Assembly (NCBI GenBank): GCA_964464385.1
Contig: CAYXFZ010000041.1
Span: 1 to 20,349, forward strand
Direction of reading: 5' to 3'
Origin: CAYXFZ01 sp964464385
GTDB lineage: Bacteria; Planctomycetota; UBA1135
DNA length: 20,349 nt
The position numbers and the translations under genes are program-made. The notes beneath the pieces are model-generated. The model saw nothing but the letters and a program-made list of their open reading frames with translations, made no database searches and was not told the origin of the DNA. This document shows positions 1-8,677 of the stretch, piece after piece (position 1 is the stretch's first letter; each line of letters begins with the position of its first letter).

Positions 1-2
1 TG

Positions 3-443
3 GAGACGGTGCTTCCTATTTTTCGGGACGAGGCCGGCATTGGCCCACGCCATGTTCTCGTTTCGACGGTGGGGCCCCCGGCTTCCGTGGACCGTCTCGC
101 CGCTCTCAACATCAAATTTACTCTGGCGCTTTCTTTGCATGCCGTGGATCCGACTCTGCGGGGGGATTTAATTCCGACCCAAGCTCATGTTTTGCCGCGA
201 GAGTTATTGGATGCAGCTTGTCGATTTCATGCTCAAACAGGGCGCCCCTATCAGGTCGAGTGGGTTCTCATGGGCGGCGTCAATGACTCCGCGGAACACG
301 CTCGCGAGTCGGCCGAAGCCTTTGTGGAAAACTTGCGCGCCGCCGGGTTTTCCGCAGTGTTGCGCCGCACCGTGGGTGTGTCCGCAACCGCCGCTTGCGG
401 CCAACTGCGTACTGCCAGAGTCCCAAAAATCGGGTATGTTTGA
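3..443 (+). CDS. rlmN: RlmN-type 23S rRNA/tRNA adenine-C2 methyltransferase, C-terminal part (5' end outside window)
   Basis: This is the C-terminal portion of a radical SAM methyltransferase of the RlmN/Cfr family, which methylates C2 of adenosine in 23S rRNA and tRNA in the cytoplasm. The family signature runs in order: HVLVSTVG, LALSLHAVDPTLR, VEWVLMGGVNDSAEHA, and the C-terminal AACGQL with the Cys that forms the methylene/methyl intermediate. The reading frame is open to the window edge, so the radical SAM CxxxCxxC motif lies upstream, outside the window. Oddly, after NDSAEHA the sequence passes almost directly to the final helix (AFVENLRAAGF) and the VLRRTVG strand. The NLIP(Y/W)NP segment expected between them, about 30 residues, is absent. 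The C-terminal tail after ACGQL is also short. The protein could be a divergent paralogue, a damaged gene, or the result of a local assembly collapse. It stops 3 nt before the next start. Confidence 0.85.
   Translation, partial: ETVLPIFRDEAGIGPRHVLVSTVGPPASVDRLAALNIKFTLALSLHAVDPTLRGDLIPTQAHVLPRELLDAACRFHAQTGRPYQVEWVLMGGVNDSAEHARESAEAFVENLRAAGFSAVLRRTVGVSATAACGQLRTARVPKIGYV
435..440 (+). promoter_or_regulatory. TANNNT hexamer 6 nt before the hemolysin III gene start
   Basis: TATGTT lies at the end of the upstream gene and ends 6 nt before the ATG at 447. CTGCCA, 17 nt upstream at 412-417, matches the TTGACA box at 4 of 6 positions. This spacing would place transcription initiation at or next to the ATG. 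The hexamer is visible; promoter function is inferred. Confidence 0.35.
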
Positions 444-446
444 GAG

Positions 447-1088
447 ATGAGAAAGCCACAAGCCAAGCGCGAAGAACGCTGGAACGCGTGGTCCCACGCT
501 CTTGGTTTTCTCATTGCCGCCGCTGGTTTCCCGGTGCTGGTCGTGCGTGCCGCCGGTACCGGCGATCCTCTGCATCTTGTCGGTTGTTGCATCTTTGGCG
601 CCTGCCTCTTGGCGACCCTGGCCGCTTCGGCGCTTTACCACGGCACCATTCAGCCCGATCGCAAACAAGTCTTGCGCATCGTGGATCACGCCAGCATTTT
701 TGTCCTGATCGCCGGCAGTTACACGCCCTTCTGTTTGGGGAGTTTGCGCGGCCCTTGGGGTTGGTCCTTGCTGGGCCTGGTTTGGGGCGCTGCCTTTTGT
801 GGCGTCGTTTTCAAACTCTTTTTCACGGGAAGGCACGATCGTTTCTCCACTTTCCTTTATCTGTCCCTAAGTTGGCTGGCCGTGGTTGCGATTGGACCCA
901 TGATGGAAAATATGGTTCCCGGCGCCCTGCTTTTGCTGGTCGGCGCTGGAATTTGTTTCACCGTCGGCGTGGTGTTTTATTCCCTGGACGGTCGTCGCGG
1001 TTTTCACCTCGTTTGGCACCTCTTGGTGCTGGCCGGTTGCGGCTTTCTGTATGGCGCAGTCTTTGCGGACATTCCCGTCTTGGGTTGA
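447..1088 (+). CDS. Hemolysin III (HlyIII/YqfA, PAQR) family integral membrane protein
   Basis: A 213-residue protein with about seven hydrophobic segments, the usual size and layout of bacterial HlyIII/PAQR proteins. Family signatures are present: the N-terminal NAWSH, SALYH (His65), DHASIFVLIAGSYTP (Asp80), and the C-terminal HLVWHLLVLAG with an HxxxH pair (His187, His191). These His and Asp residues correspond to the zinc/catalytic site of the superfamily, so the site looks intact. By homology to adiponectin receptors and ceramidase-like PAQR proteins it may be a membrane lipid hydrolase; the bacterial role is poorly defined and a haemolysin function should not be assumed. It begins 3 nt after the rlmN-like stop and is the last + gene before the convergent accD cluster. 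Confidence 0.9.
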   Translation: MRKPQAKREERWNAWSHALGFLIAAAGFPVLVVRAAGTGDPLHLVGCCIFGACLLATLAASALYHGTIQPDRKQVLRIVDHASIFVLIAGSYTPFCLGSLRGPWGWSLLGLVWGAAFCGVVFKLFFTGRHDRFSTFLYLSLSWLAVVAIGPMMENMVPGALLLLVGAGICFTVGVVFYSLDGRRGFHLVWHLLVLAGCGFLYGAVFADIPVLG

Positions 1089-1109
1089 GCGCGAAATCCG
1101 CCGATTCGG

Positions 1110-1481
1110 TTAAGTTTGCTTGCGGCAACCCCAAGCCAAGCTGGCCCAACCCCACAAGAAAGCCAAGCCTCCAATCGGGGTCACAATTCCTAGTTGCGTG
1201 ATGCCCGTCAAGGCCATGAGATAAAGCGAGCCCGAAAAGAGCAAGATTCCGATCAAGAACAAACTGCGGACCCGTTCGGCGCAACCCTCACGCAGAGAAG
1301 GAGCGGCCAGGGCAACGATCAAAATTCCAAGAGCGTGAAAGAAGTGATACAGCGCGGCCGTGCTCCACCAGGCGGCACCTCCCTCCACAAAATGCGGCTC
1401 GGCGCCGTGGGCACCTAAGGCCCCCAAAGCGACGGCAAAAAAAGCAGCCACGGAGCCTTGCTGAAAAACGGATCGATTCAT
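1110..1481 (-). CDS. DUF423 family small membrane protein (YgdD-like)
   Basis: A 123-residue protein with four hydrophobic segments. It carries the DUF423 signatures GALGAHG near the N-terminus, ALYHFFHALGIL, GILLFSGSLYLMALTG and TPIGGLAFLWGWASL. Length and motif order fit the family, whose biochemical role is unknown. The ATG lies 27 nt after the accD stop on the same strand, so it probably forms the distal gene of an rpe-accD-DUF423 transcript. It converges with the hemolysin III gene across about 20 nt, and no clear terminator is visible there. Confidence 0.9.
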   Translation of the reverse strand: MNRSVFQQGSVAAFFAVALGALGAHGAEPHFVEGGAAWWSTAALYHFFHALGILIVALAAPSLREGCAERVRSLFLIGILLFSGSLYLMALTGITQLGIVTPIGGLAFLWGWASLAWGCRKQT

Positions 1482-1508
1482 GGTGCGATCGACAGAACTT
1501 CTGCGCGT

Positions 1509-2354
1509 CTAGGCGGAGTCGGGGCGCCGCGCGTGCGGCGAATAGCCCAACAAGATGGCCAGCTGCGCTTTCATCTCCGGCCGGGCAATGATCGTATCCA
1601 CTTGCCCTTTCTCCATGAGGAACTCACTGCGTTGAAGACCCTCGGGCAGCTCTTGGCGAATCGTGTTTTGAATCACGCGCGGGCCGGCGAAACCAATCAA
1701 GGCTCCGGGCTCGGCAACCGTGATGTCACAGACTGTGGCAAAGGAGGCCGTCACGCCACCTGTGGTGGGGTTGGTCAGAATCGAAATGGAAAAACCACCA
1801 CTTTCGCGATACAGGTGCAGAGCGGAGCAAGTCTTGGCCATCTGCATCAGGGAGATGGCACCCTCGTGCATGCGGGCGCCGCCCGAAGCCGAGAAAATCA
1901 AGATGGGCACATCATTCTCTTGCGCCAATTCCACGGCGCGGGCAATTTTTTCGCCGACCACTTCGCCCATGGAGCCACCCATGAAGGAAAAGTCCAGGAC
2001 AGCCAGCACCACGGGATGGCCCTCTACTTCGCAAGTGCCGGCCAGGCAAGCATCAGCATTGCCCGTCTTGGCCTGGGCCTTTTGTAGCTTGTCCACATAG
2101 GCCTCTTTGTTGTCCTTGAAGTTCAAGCGATCTTGCGGCCGCAAGTCGGTGAAGTGTTCAATGAAGGTGCCGGGATCCGCAGTAATTTCGACGCGCCGGC
2201 GCGCATCCATCGTGTGATGGAAGGAACAGTTCGGACAAATGCGAAGATTGGATTCGAACTCTTTGGTGAAGATCATCGAACCGCAGGAAGAGCACTTGCT
2301 CCACAAACCTCCGGGCATGTCCTTCTTGCGTTTGCGGCCGAGGCGGAATGCCAT
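1509..2354 (-). CDS. accD: Acetyl-CoA carboxylase carboxyltransferase subunit beta
   Basis: AccD forms with AccA the carboxyltransferase half of acetyl-CoA carboxylase. It moves the carboxyl group from biotin-BCCP to acetyl-CoA, giving malonyl-CoA for fatty acid synthesis in the cytoplasm. The 281-residue protein has the N-terminal four-cysteine zinc ribbon (Cys21, Cys24, Cys40, Cys43, in CSSC and CPNC). The carboxyltransferase core follows, with MGGSMGEVVGEK, FSASGGARMHEG and NPTTGGVTASFA, the last two forming the acyl-CoA/oxyanion-hole region. Length is normal. The partner accA is not in the window, as is common for unlinked AccA/AccD. The ATG lies 11 nt after the rpe stop, indicating co-transcription. 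A TAGAAT hexamer formed partly by the rpe stop codon precedes it. Confidence 0.97.
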   Translation of the reverse strand: MAFRLGRKRKKDMPGGLWSKCSSCGSMIFTKEFESNLRICPNCSFHHTMDARRRVEITADPGTFIEHFTDLRPQDRLNFKDNKEAYVDKLQKAQAKTGNADACLAGTCEVEGHPVVLAVLDFSFMGGSMGEVVGEKIARAVELAQENDVPILIFSASGGARMHEGAISLMQMAKTCSALHLYRESGGFSISILTNPTTGGVTASFATVCDITVAEPGALIGFAGPRVIQNTIRQELPEGLQRSEFLMEKGQVDTIIARPEMKAQLAILLGYSPHARRPDSA

Positions 2355-2362
2355 GGTTGCCT

Positions 2363-2368
2363 ATTCTA
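2363..2368 (-). promoter_or_regulatory. TANNNT hexamer 8 nt before accD
   Basis: On the minus strand TAGAAT ends 8 nt before the accD ATG. Its first three bases are the rpe stop codon, so half of the match is constrained by coding. There is no good -35 element. It is a possible internal leaderless promoter, inferred from position only. Confidence 0.25.
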
Positions 2369-3034
2369 ACCCGCTGAGGGAGAGGAGGTGAGGGGCCGCA
2401 ATTCTTGGACCCTTTCGGCCATATTTTCGCTGCCGAACAACCAGGTGCCGGCCACGAGCGCATTGGCGCCGGCCTCGCGACAGGCCACGGCAGTTTCGCC
2501 GGTAATCCCGCCGTCCATCTCAATGTCCTTTTCGTAACCCCATTCGCGCAAGTTTTGCACCTTGCGCAGCACTTCTGGCATGAAGGATTGGCCACCAAAA
2601 CCGGCATGCACCGACATGATCAAGACCATGTCGATTTGGTCCAAATAGAGGCGCAGGTTTTCAACATCTGCTGGCGGGTTGAGGGCCACCCCAACAGGGC
2701 AACCGGTGGCGCGAAAAGCGGCCAGGGTCTCTTCAAAACAGTTGGCCGAAGCCTCGTAGTGAAAGGACAAAATGTCGGCGCCGGCGTCGGCATAAATCTG
2801 TGCCCATTCCTTGGGTTCTTCAATCATGAGATGGACATCCAAGGGCAAGGTCGAGGCCTTGCGGATGGCCGCAACGACGGGTGGGCCGATGGACAAATTG
2901 GGCACAAAATGGCCGTCCATGACATCGACATGGTGCCAATCGGCGCCTGCATCCTCGGCACGCTCCAATTCCTCTTCCAAACGTGCAAAATTACAGGCCA
3001 ATAGGGAGGGTGCCACGCGCAACGGGGGGATCAT
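2366..3034 (-). CDS. rpe: Ribulose-phosphate 3-epimerase
   Basis: Rpe interconverts ribulose-5-phosphate and xylulose-5-phosphate in the pentose phosphate and Calvin cycles, using a cytoplasmic metal-dependent TIM barrel. The 222-residue protein starts with the family's APSLLACNF strand. It carries the metal/catalytic segment HVDVMDGHFVPN (His35, Asp37), DVHLM, the phosphate-binding MSVHAGFGGQSF loop and the second catalytic Asp in EMDGGIT. The usual V(N/H)PGFGGQ loop has Ala for Pro here, a mild variation. It ends with the AGTWLFG phosphate-binding region. The gene heads the rpe-accD-DUF423 cluster and is divergent from the NHL gene across 46 nt. Confidence 0.97.
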   Translation of the reverse strand: MIPPLRVAPSLLACNFARLEEELERAEDAGADWHHVDVMDGHFVPNLSIGPPVVAAIRKASTLPLDVHLMIEEPKEWAQIYADAGADILSFHYEASANCFEETLAAFRATGCPVGVALNPPADVENLRLYLDQIDMVLIMSVHAGFGGQSFMPEVLRKVQNLREWGYEKDIEMDGGITGETAVACREAGANALVAGTWLFGSENMAERVQELRPLTSSPSAG

Positions 3035-3040
3035 GCCCCT

Positions 3041-3046
3041 ATCCTA
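3041..3046 (-). promoter_or_regulatory. TANNNT hexamer 6 nt before rpe
   Basis: TAGGAT on the minus strand ends 6 nt before the rpe ATG; the intervening AGGGGC could also act as a purine-rich ribosome site. The neighbourhood (TTAG, G or A, ATAGG) resembles the one before accD. It lies in the 46-nt divergent spacer, which must hold promoters for both directions. Confidence 0.35.
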
Positions 3047-3061
3047 ACGGGCATTTCCGGG

Positions 3062-3067
3062 TAGAAT
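3062..3067 (+). promoter_or_regulatory. TAGAAT -10-like hexamer before the NHL gene
   Basis: TAGAAT lies 13 nt before the ATG at 3081 and is followed by AAGGG, a plausible short Shine-Dalgarno. This is the only spacer between two divergent genes, so a promoter is expected here. No convincing -35 box is seen. Confidence 0.35.
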
Positions 3068-3080
3068 CCAAGGGTTCCGA

Positions 3081-5066
3081 ATGTTGTTTTCCCTCGCCTT
3101 ACCCCTCCTCCTTCAGGCCTTTCCGCAAAAGGTTCTGGAAGTGGAGCGTCTTGCCGATGGTAGCACCCTTGTTGTTGATGGCGGCCCCAAGGACCAAGTC
3201 CGAGGGCTTGTATTTCAAGTTTCTGGGGACGGCGAACTGCTCCATGCTTGGCAAACTCCGGGCAGTTACACCCACGCTGCCGAGCTCTTGTCGGATGGTC
3301 GAATTCTGGTCGCCGACACCCAAGCCAACCGCATGTTGGTGCTGCGGAACGACGGCTCCATCGCCTGGAATTCCGATGATGTCCTGCCCCTCTCCGACGG
3401 CACCGACTTTGATTACTTGAACGATGTGGATGTTTTGGCCAATGGCAATCTCTTGGTGTGCGATTGCTTCCATCACCGCGTGCTGGAGGTGGACTTGCAG
3501 GGCAATGTGTTGTGGCAATTTGGAGAATTCGATGTGGCCGGCGGCGATCTCACCCACCTCAATTTTCCCCACAATCCCCAGCGCTTGGCCAATGGCAATA
3601 CTTTGATTGCCGACTACGGCAATGACCGCGTGGTCGAAGTGGACCCGAGCGGCACCATGGTCTGGGGTTATGGGCCCAGACAGGGGCCTGGCCAGTTGGA
3701 CAAGCCCCGAGACGCCGATCTCACTCCCCTAGGCAATATTGTGATTGCCGACAGTCACAACCATCGTGCTCTCATCGTTGCTCGTGACGGCACCATTGTG
3801 CGAGATCAACCACACAACAATTTTGTCTATGACGTGGATGCCCTGGCCAGCGGGAATTTGTTGATCGGTGGCATGACGGCGACGGAATACGATTCTCTGG
3901 GCCAAATTGCTTGGTCTTGGCCGCCCGTGACCGACACTTTGGTTCGCCAACTCAACGTCAACCACCCGGTGTCGGGAACTTCCATTCCCGCGGTATTGCA
4001 TGGCCCCCGCGCCGCTTCTGCCAGTCAACCCGTGCCTTGCGTGGTCTTGGTTCCCGGGCCAGACACGAGACAGATCGACTTGGATTCCAATGCCTTGCGT
4101 TGGTCCCAAATGGGTTGGGGCGCGGTTTGGTTCGATCTTTCGTGCACGACCGGGGCTACCAATGATATGGGCGGGATTCTCGACCAAACTGGGTTGAATG
4201 CCGTCCTGCAGAAACTCGTCACGCGCCCAGAAGTGGATTCCGATCGCTTGGTCGTCGTTGCCATGGACTACGGAATGACCTTGGCGACTGGCACCCTGGC
4301 GCGATGGCCGAACCAACCCCCGGTGGCCCTCCTGGTGGATCTGAATGGTCTTGCCAACCGCTGGGAATCGTCTTCTCAATTTGGTGGCCCCATTCCCCGC
4401 GATTCGTCCAATACCACATTTTGGGAAGAACGCGAGGCCGAGGCCTATCTCCCCTTCATCCCTAGTGCCTATTTCCGGGTCGAGAGCCAGACCCACCGCA
4501 ATCGCCCCCGCCCCCCGCAGTCCGACCCCTTGGCCAATGTGCGCGGTGCACTGCGAGTTTCCTTGGGTGGCGAGGGGATATCTCCCCATGTTCTTTTTCA
4601 GGGCGAGTTGGATCATCCCGTGGATGTGCTTCCGGGCGGCACCGCCCCCCTGCTCTCCGATGTTTTGATCGGCTTTCCTTACATTGGGTTCCGGCTCCAC
4701 CGTGAGATTCAGCGGTTCTTGGACCGTCCCAAGCTGGAAGTGCGAGCCTTTCCTGCCCAAGCGGAATTGACCGCGGCCCTCTCCGCTGGCACTCCCCTTG
4801 CTCAGGCCTACTACTTCGTGGGGTTTTCCTTAAACGCTGGGGCTTCGCCCCTGGCCACAGGTGGCTGGCTTTCGGTTTCCGTGGATGGTCTATTCATGTC
4901 AAGTCTGAGGCAGGGCAAGTTGGATGCCGCAGGAATGGCCAATCTGGCCTGGTCGGTGCCGCCCTTCGGGTCGGGGCAAACGGTGTATTCCCAGGCCTTG
5001 GTCCTGGATCCAGGCGGCTTCGTAACCACGCGCGTTTCTTCTCTGCAGATCACGAATCTTCGCTGA
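3081..5066 (+). CDS. Secreted NHL/beta-propeller protein with a hydrolase-like middle domain
   Basis: A 661-residue predicted exported protein. Residues 1-14 are a hydrophobic signal peptide that begins directly at Met1. Residues about 20-275 contain at least four NHL/arylsulfotransferase-like propeller repeats of the type 'NGN-LL-AD--NHRVLEVD--G-IVW' (for example LLVCDCFHHRVLEVD, TLIADYGNDRVVEVD, IVIADSHNHRALIV). Residues about 290-540 read like an alpha/beta-hydrolase domain: VVLVPGP early, then VDSDRLVVVAMDYGMTLATG at the nucleophile-elbow position. The expected GxSxG is not present, so catalytic activity is doubtful. The last 100 residues form a beta-rich module (YYFVGFSLNAG ... QALVLDPGG ... 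VSSLQITNL) that may be a surface-attachment or C-terminal sorting domain. I do not recognise a named family for the whole protein; a signalling, adhesion or binding role outside the cytoplasm is inferred. Confidence 0.75.
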   Translation: MLFSLALPLLLQAFPQKVLEVERLADGSTLVVDGGPKDQVRGLVFQVSGDGELLHAWQTPGSYTHAAELLSDGRILVADTQANRMLVLRNDGSIAWNSDDVLPLSDGTDFDYLNDVDVLANGNLLVCDCFHHRVLEVDLQGNVLWQFGEFDVAGGDLTHLNFPHNPQRLANGNTLIADYGNDRVVEVDPSGTMVWGYGPRQGPGQLDKPRDADLTPLGNIVIADSHNHRALIVARDGTIVRDQPHNNFVYDVDALASGNLLIGGMTATEYDSLGQIAWSWPPVTDTLVRQLNVNHPVSGTSIPAVLHGPRAASASQPVPCVVLVPGPDTRQIDLDSNALRWSQMGWGAVWFDLSCTTGATNDMGGILDQTGLNAVLQKLVTRPEVDSDRLVVVAMDYGMTLATGTLARWPNQPPVALLVDLNGLANRWESSSQFGGPIPRDSSNTTFWEEREAEAYLPFIPSAYFRVESQTHRNRPRPPQSDPLANVRGALRVSLGGEGISPHVLFQGELDHPVDVLPGGTAPLLSDVLIGFPYIGFRLHREIQRFLDRPKLEVRAFPAQAELTAALSAGTPLAQAYYFVGFSLNAGASPLATGGWLSVSVDGLFMSSLRQGKLDAAGMANLAWSVPPFGSGQTVYSQALVLDPGGFVTTRVSSLQITNLR

Positions 5067-5090
5067 CTCGCGAATTGCTTCCTCGGTCGG

Positions 5091-5096
5091 TATCCT
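5091..5096 (+). promoter_or_regulatory. TANNNT hexamer 7 nt before the 85-residue membrane protein
   Basis: TATCCT ends 7 nt before the ATG at 5104, with AGG directly before the ATG. The same hexamer and 7-nt spacing recur before the UbiA-like gene. Promoter function is inferred. Confidence 0.3.
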
Positions 5097-5103
5097 GCCC
5101 AGG

Positions 5104-5361
5104 ATGGAAACCGGCCTGTCTCCTTTTTCTTGGCTCCTGGACCTTTACGCCCAACAACCCGTGTTGGTCGTACTCCTGGGGCTGGTCCTCCTTGCCCTGG
5201 GCTTGGTCTTGCTCCGCAAGGCCATGAAAATTGCCGTCGTTTTGGTCCTTATCGCTGCCATCATTCTGGGGGGCTCTTGGTTCTTCCAGGGCGAAGATGC
5301 GACTCTCCAGGACATGGAAGAGTTGGGTCGAACCGCCAGCGATTCCATCCTGTCGGACTGA
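5104..5361 (+). CDS. Small two-helix membrane protein of unknown function
   Basis: An 85-residue ORF encoding two adjacent hydrophobic helices, at residues about 18-36 (rich in Val and Leu) and 41-60, separated by a basic LRKAMK turn. An acidic soluble tail (EDATLQDMEELG) follows. The short basic loop between the helices suggests a hairpin with the loop in the cytoplasm. I recognise no family. It lies 37 nt after the NHL gene on the same strand and converges with pgk across 22 nt. It is supported by the clean hydrophobic pattern and its fit between neighbours; homologues would be needed to confirm it. Confidence 0.65.
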   Translation: METGLSPFSWLLDLYAQQPVLVVLLGLVLLALGLVLLRKAMKIAVVLVLIAAIILGGSWFFQGEDATLQDMEELGRTASDSILSD

Positions 5362-5383
5362 AGCTGGGCCGCTCGTCGGCCGT

Positions 5384-6571
<1,188 letters not shown>

Positions 6572-6599
6572 GGAGCGGGAGAACGAGGGTCCAAAAGGC

Positions 6600-7610
6600 T
6601 CAACTGCCGAGGGCGTGTGCCTTGGCAATCAGATCCACAACACGGCTGCTGTATCCCCACTCGTTGTCGTACCAGCTGACCACCTTGACCATGTTGGCAT
6701 CCATGAGCATGGTGGAACCTGCGTCGAAAATGGAGGAGTGTGAGTTCTGCAAGATGTCGCAGGAGACCAGCGGGTCTTCGGAATACTGGAGAATGCCAGC
6801 CATCGGACCCTCGGCGGCCGTCTTCATGGCAGCGTTGACTTCTTCCACCGAGGTGTCCTTCCCCAAAACGGCAACGAGGTCCACGACCGATCCATTGGGC
6901 ACTGGAACGCGCATGGACATGCCATCCAATTTGCCGTTGAGTTCCGGCAGAACTTTGCCGACGGCGCGGGCGGCACCCGTGCTAGTCGGGATGATGTTGC
7001 ATGCAGCAGCGCGGGCGCGGCGCAGATCGCTGTGTGGCAGATCCAGGATGCGTTGATCGTTGGTGTAAGCGTGCACCGTAGTCATCAGGCCCCGGGTGAG
7101 ACCGAAGGAGTCGTTGAGGACCTTGGCCAGGGGTGCCAAGCAGTTGGTGGTGCATGAAGCATTCGAAATGATGCGGTGCCCAGCTTCGAGAGTGTCATCG
7201 TTCACACCGAGGACGACCATGTTGTCAATTTCATCCTTGGGGGGGACGGTGAGGACGACCTTGGCGGAGCCCGCATCCAGATGTTTGGTGCATGCGGCGC
7301 GGTCGCGAAAAATTCCCGTGGCTTCGACGGTAAAATCTACCCCGAGATCTTTCCACGGCAGGTTGGCCGGGTCGCGCTCGGCCAGGACGCGCACATCCTT
7401 GCCATTGACCGTGAAGGAGCCTTCAGCCACGGAAATCTTGCCATCGAATCGGCCGCTGATGGTGTCGTAGCGAAGAAGGTGGGCCAGGGTGGCGGCATCG
7501 GTCAGGTCATTGAGGGCCACGACTTCAAATTCGTCGCCTCGGGACTGCATGATGCGAAAGACGTTGCGGCCGATGCGACCGAAACCGTTGATGGCAATGC
7601 GAATGGCCAT
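6600..7610 (-). CDS. gap: Glyceraldehyde-3-phosphate dehydrogenase, type I
   Basis: GapA oxidises and phosphorylates glyceraldehyde-3-phosphate to 1,3-bisphosphoglycerate with reduction of NAD. The 336-residue protein begins with the Rossmann motif INGFGRIGR. Asp35 in ALNDL points to NAD rather than NADP preference. The active site SNASCTTNC contains Cys153, and His180 lies in TTVHAYTNDQ. The C-terminal half has TGAARAVGKVLPELNGK and ends with WYDNEWGYSSRV. Everything expected for an active tetrameric enzyme is present. It is the first gene of the gap-pgk transcript and is divergent from tilS, so its promoter should lie in 7611-7699. Confidence 0.98.
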   Translation of the reverse strand: MAIRIAINGFGRIGRNVFRIMQSRGDEFEVVALNDLTDAATLAHLLRYDTISGRFDGKISVAEGSFTVNGKDVRVLAERDPANLPWKDLGVDFTVEATGIFRDRAACTKHLDAGSAKVVLTVPPKDEIDNMVVLGVNDDTLEAGHRIISNASCTTNCLAPLAKVLNDSFGLTRGLMTTVHAYTNDQRILDLPHSDLRRARAAACNIIPTSTGAARAVGKVLPELNGKLDGMSMRVPVPNGSVVDLVAVLGKDTSVEEVNAAMKTAAEGPMAGILQYSEDPLVSCDILQNSHSSIFDAGSTMLMDANMVKVVSWYDNEWGYSSRVVDLIAKAHALGS

Positions 7611-7699
7611 GATCTGGAATGTTTGGGGGGTGAGCGGAGATGCTGAGAACGGTCCATCCAGGGGTTCCCGGAGGCCGAGGAATACGGCATTCTAGGTGC
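7611..7699. other. Divergent intergenic region between gap and tilS
   Basis: An 89-nt spacer (shorter if the tilS frame is read from the ATG at 7640). It must carry the gap promoter. It contains a six-G run and no convincing palindrome. I see no recognisable -35/-10 pair. Confidence 0.4.
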
Positions 7700-8677
7700 G
7701 TGTCTCTTCCCCCGATACCTGACCTGGATTCCCGCTGGGAAATGCTCGGCCCGTGGCCGGAGGATGGTTTGGTGCTGCTGGCCTGTTCCGGGGGCGCCGA
7801 TTCCACCTTTCTAGCCCAGGAGTTTCTGCTCTTTGCACAGGGGAGGATGCCTGGGCTTGCCGTTGTCGTGGATCATGGACATCGGCCGGATTCCGGAGAT
7901 CTCGCCCTCCAGGCCGCCGAAGGAATCCGTGGTCTAGGTCTTGAGGTGGTGATTCGTCGGGGCTCGGCTACTGCTGGGGACGAAGCCAGTTTGCGGGATC
8001 TTCGTTACCAGATTTTGGCGGAAGAGGCCCGATCTCGCAATTCCCCTGCAGTGGTCTTGGGCCATACGGCCGAGGATCAAGCGGAAACCGTGCTCCTCCG
8101 ACTCTTCCGCGGCACGGGATTGAGGGGCTTGGCTGGAATTCCGGCGCGACGCCCGCTCCTCCTGCAAGGCCAACTCGTGTCCGAAATTCGGCGGCCTCTC
8201 TTGGCCTGTCGTCGGCAACAAGTGCGGCAATCCTTGCGCGATTCCGGTGTATCTTGGCTTGAGGATCCCAGCAATGCCGATCCCGGTTTTGCCGCTCGCA
8301 ACCGGCTTCGCTTGGAGGCTTGGCCTCTGTTGCAAAACTTGGCAACGGGGGATCCGGTGTCCGCCATCCTGCGCATGGCCGAGGAGGCCGCAGAATGGAA
8401 TGGCGCAGTCGCCGAGTTGCTCGACGCCGAAGGAGATTGGCATGCACAGCCAAGCCTGCTCCGGCGGCTGGCCATTGCCGAGCATTTGCGCAACATGAAA
8501 GAAACCGTGTCGCCGGCTCGACTCCGTGATTTGGAATCGGCCCTCTTGTCGCGGAAGCAAGCAGGTGTCACTGCCGCCAAGGAACTACGCTTGCGAGAAG
8601 GGAGGTTGGTTGCCCTCAGTCTTCCTTCTTCTCAATCGGCCAGAAAGGGTGCTGAGCCCGGACCTGAATGTCACTAA
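7700..8677 (+). CDS. tilS: tRNA(Ile)-lysidine synthase
   Basis: TilS attaches lysine to C34 of the tRNA-Ile with anticodon CAU, changing its decoding from AUG to AUA. It is an essential cytoplasmic N-type ATP pyrophosphatase. The PP-loop SGGADS is clear (residues 30-35 from the GTG start), followed by VVDHGHRPDS, LRDLRYQIL, LGHTAEDQAETVLLRLFRGTGLRGLAGI and LEDPSN, all family signatures. I chose GTG 7700, which follows AGG; ATG 7742 and ATG 7640 are alternatives, the last leaving only 29 nt for the gap promoter. At 325 residues it is a short-form TilS. Its last 20 codons overlap the end of the convergent metallopeptidase gene by 62 nt. Confidence 0.92.
   Translation: MSLPPIPDLDSRWEMLGPWPEDGLVLLACSGGADSTFLAQEFLLFAQGRMPGLAVVVDHGHRPDSGDLALQAAEGIRGLGLEVVIRRGSATAGDEASLRDLRYQILAEEARSRNSPAVVLGHTAEDQAETVLLRLFRGTGLRGLAGIPARRPLLLQGQLVSEIRRPLLACRRQQVRQSLRDSGVSWLEDPSNADPGFAARNRLRLEAWPLLQNLATGDPVSAILRMAEEAAEWNGAVAELLDAEGDWHAQPSLLRRLAIAEHLRNMKETVSPARLRDLESALLSRKQAGVTAAKELRLREGRLVALSLPSSQSARKGAEPGPECH

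Noticed and set aside
395..1201. A 268-codon + frame overlapping the hemolysin III gene
   Set aside because: It is an out-of-frame shadow with an Arg- and Ser-rich composition; the 447-1088 frame has conserved membrane helices and His residues.
3729..4760. A 343-codon open frame on the - strand opposite the NHL/hydrolase-like gene
   Set aside because: The + strand frame has a signal peptide and clear propeller repeats; the antisense translation has none.
6572..6628. Upstream start for pgk at 6628
   Set aside because: It would overlap gap and add an atypical 19-residue N-terminus; Met at 6571 gives the normal family start.
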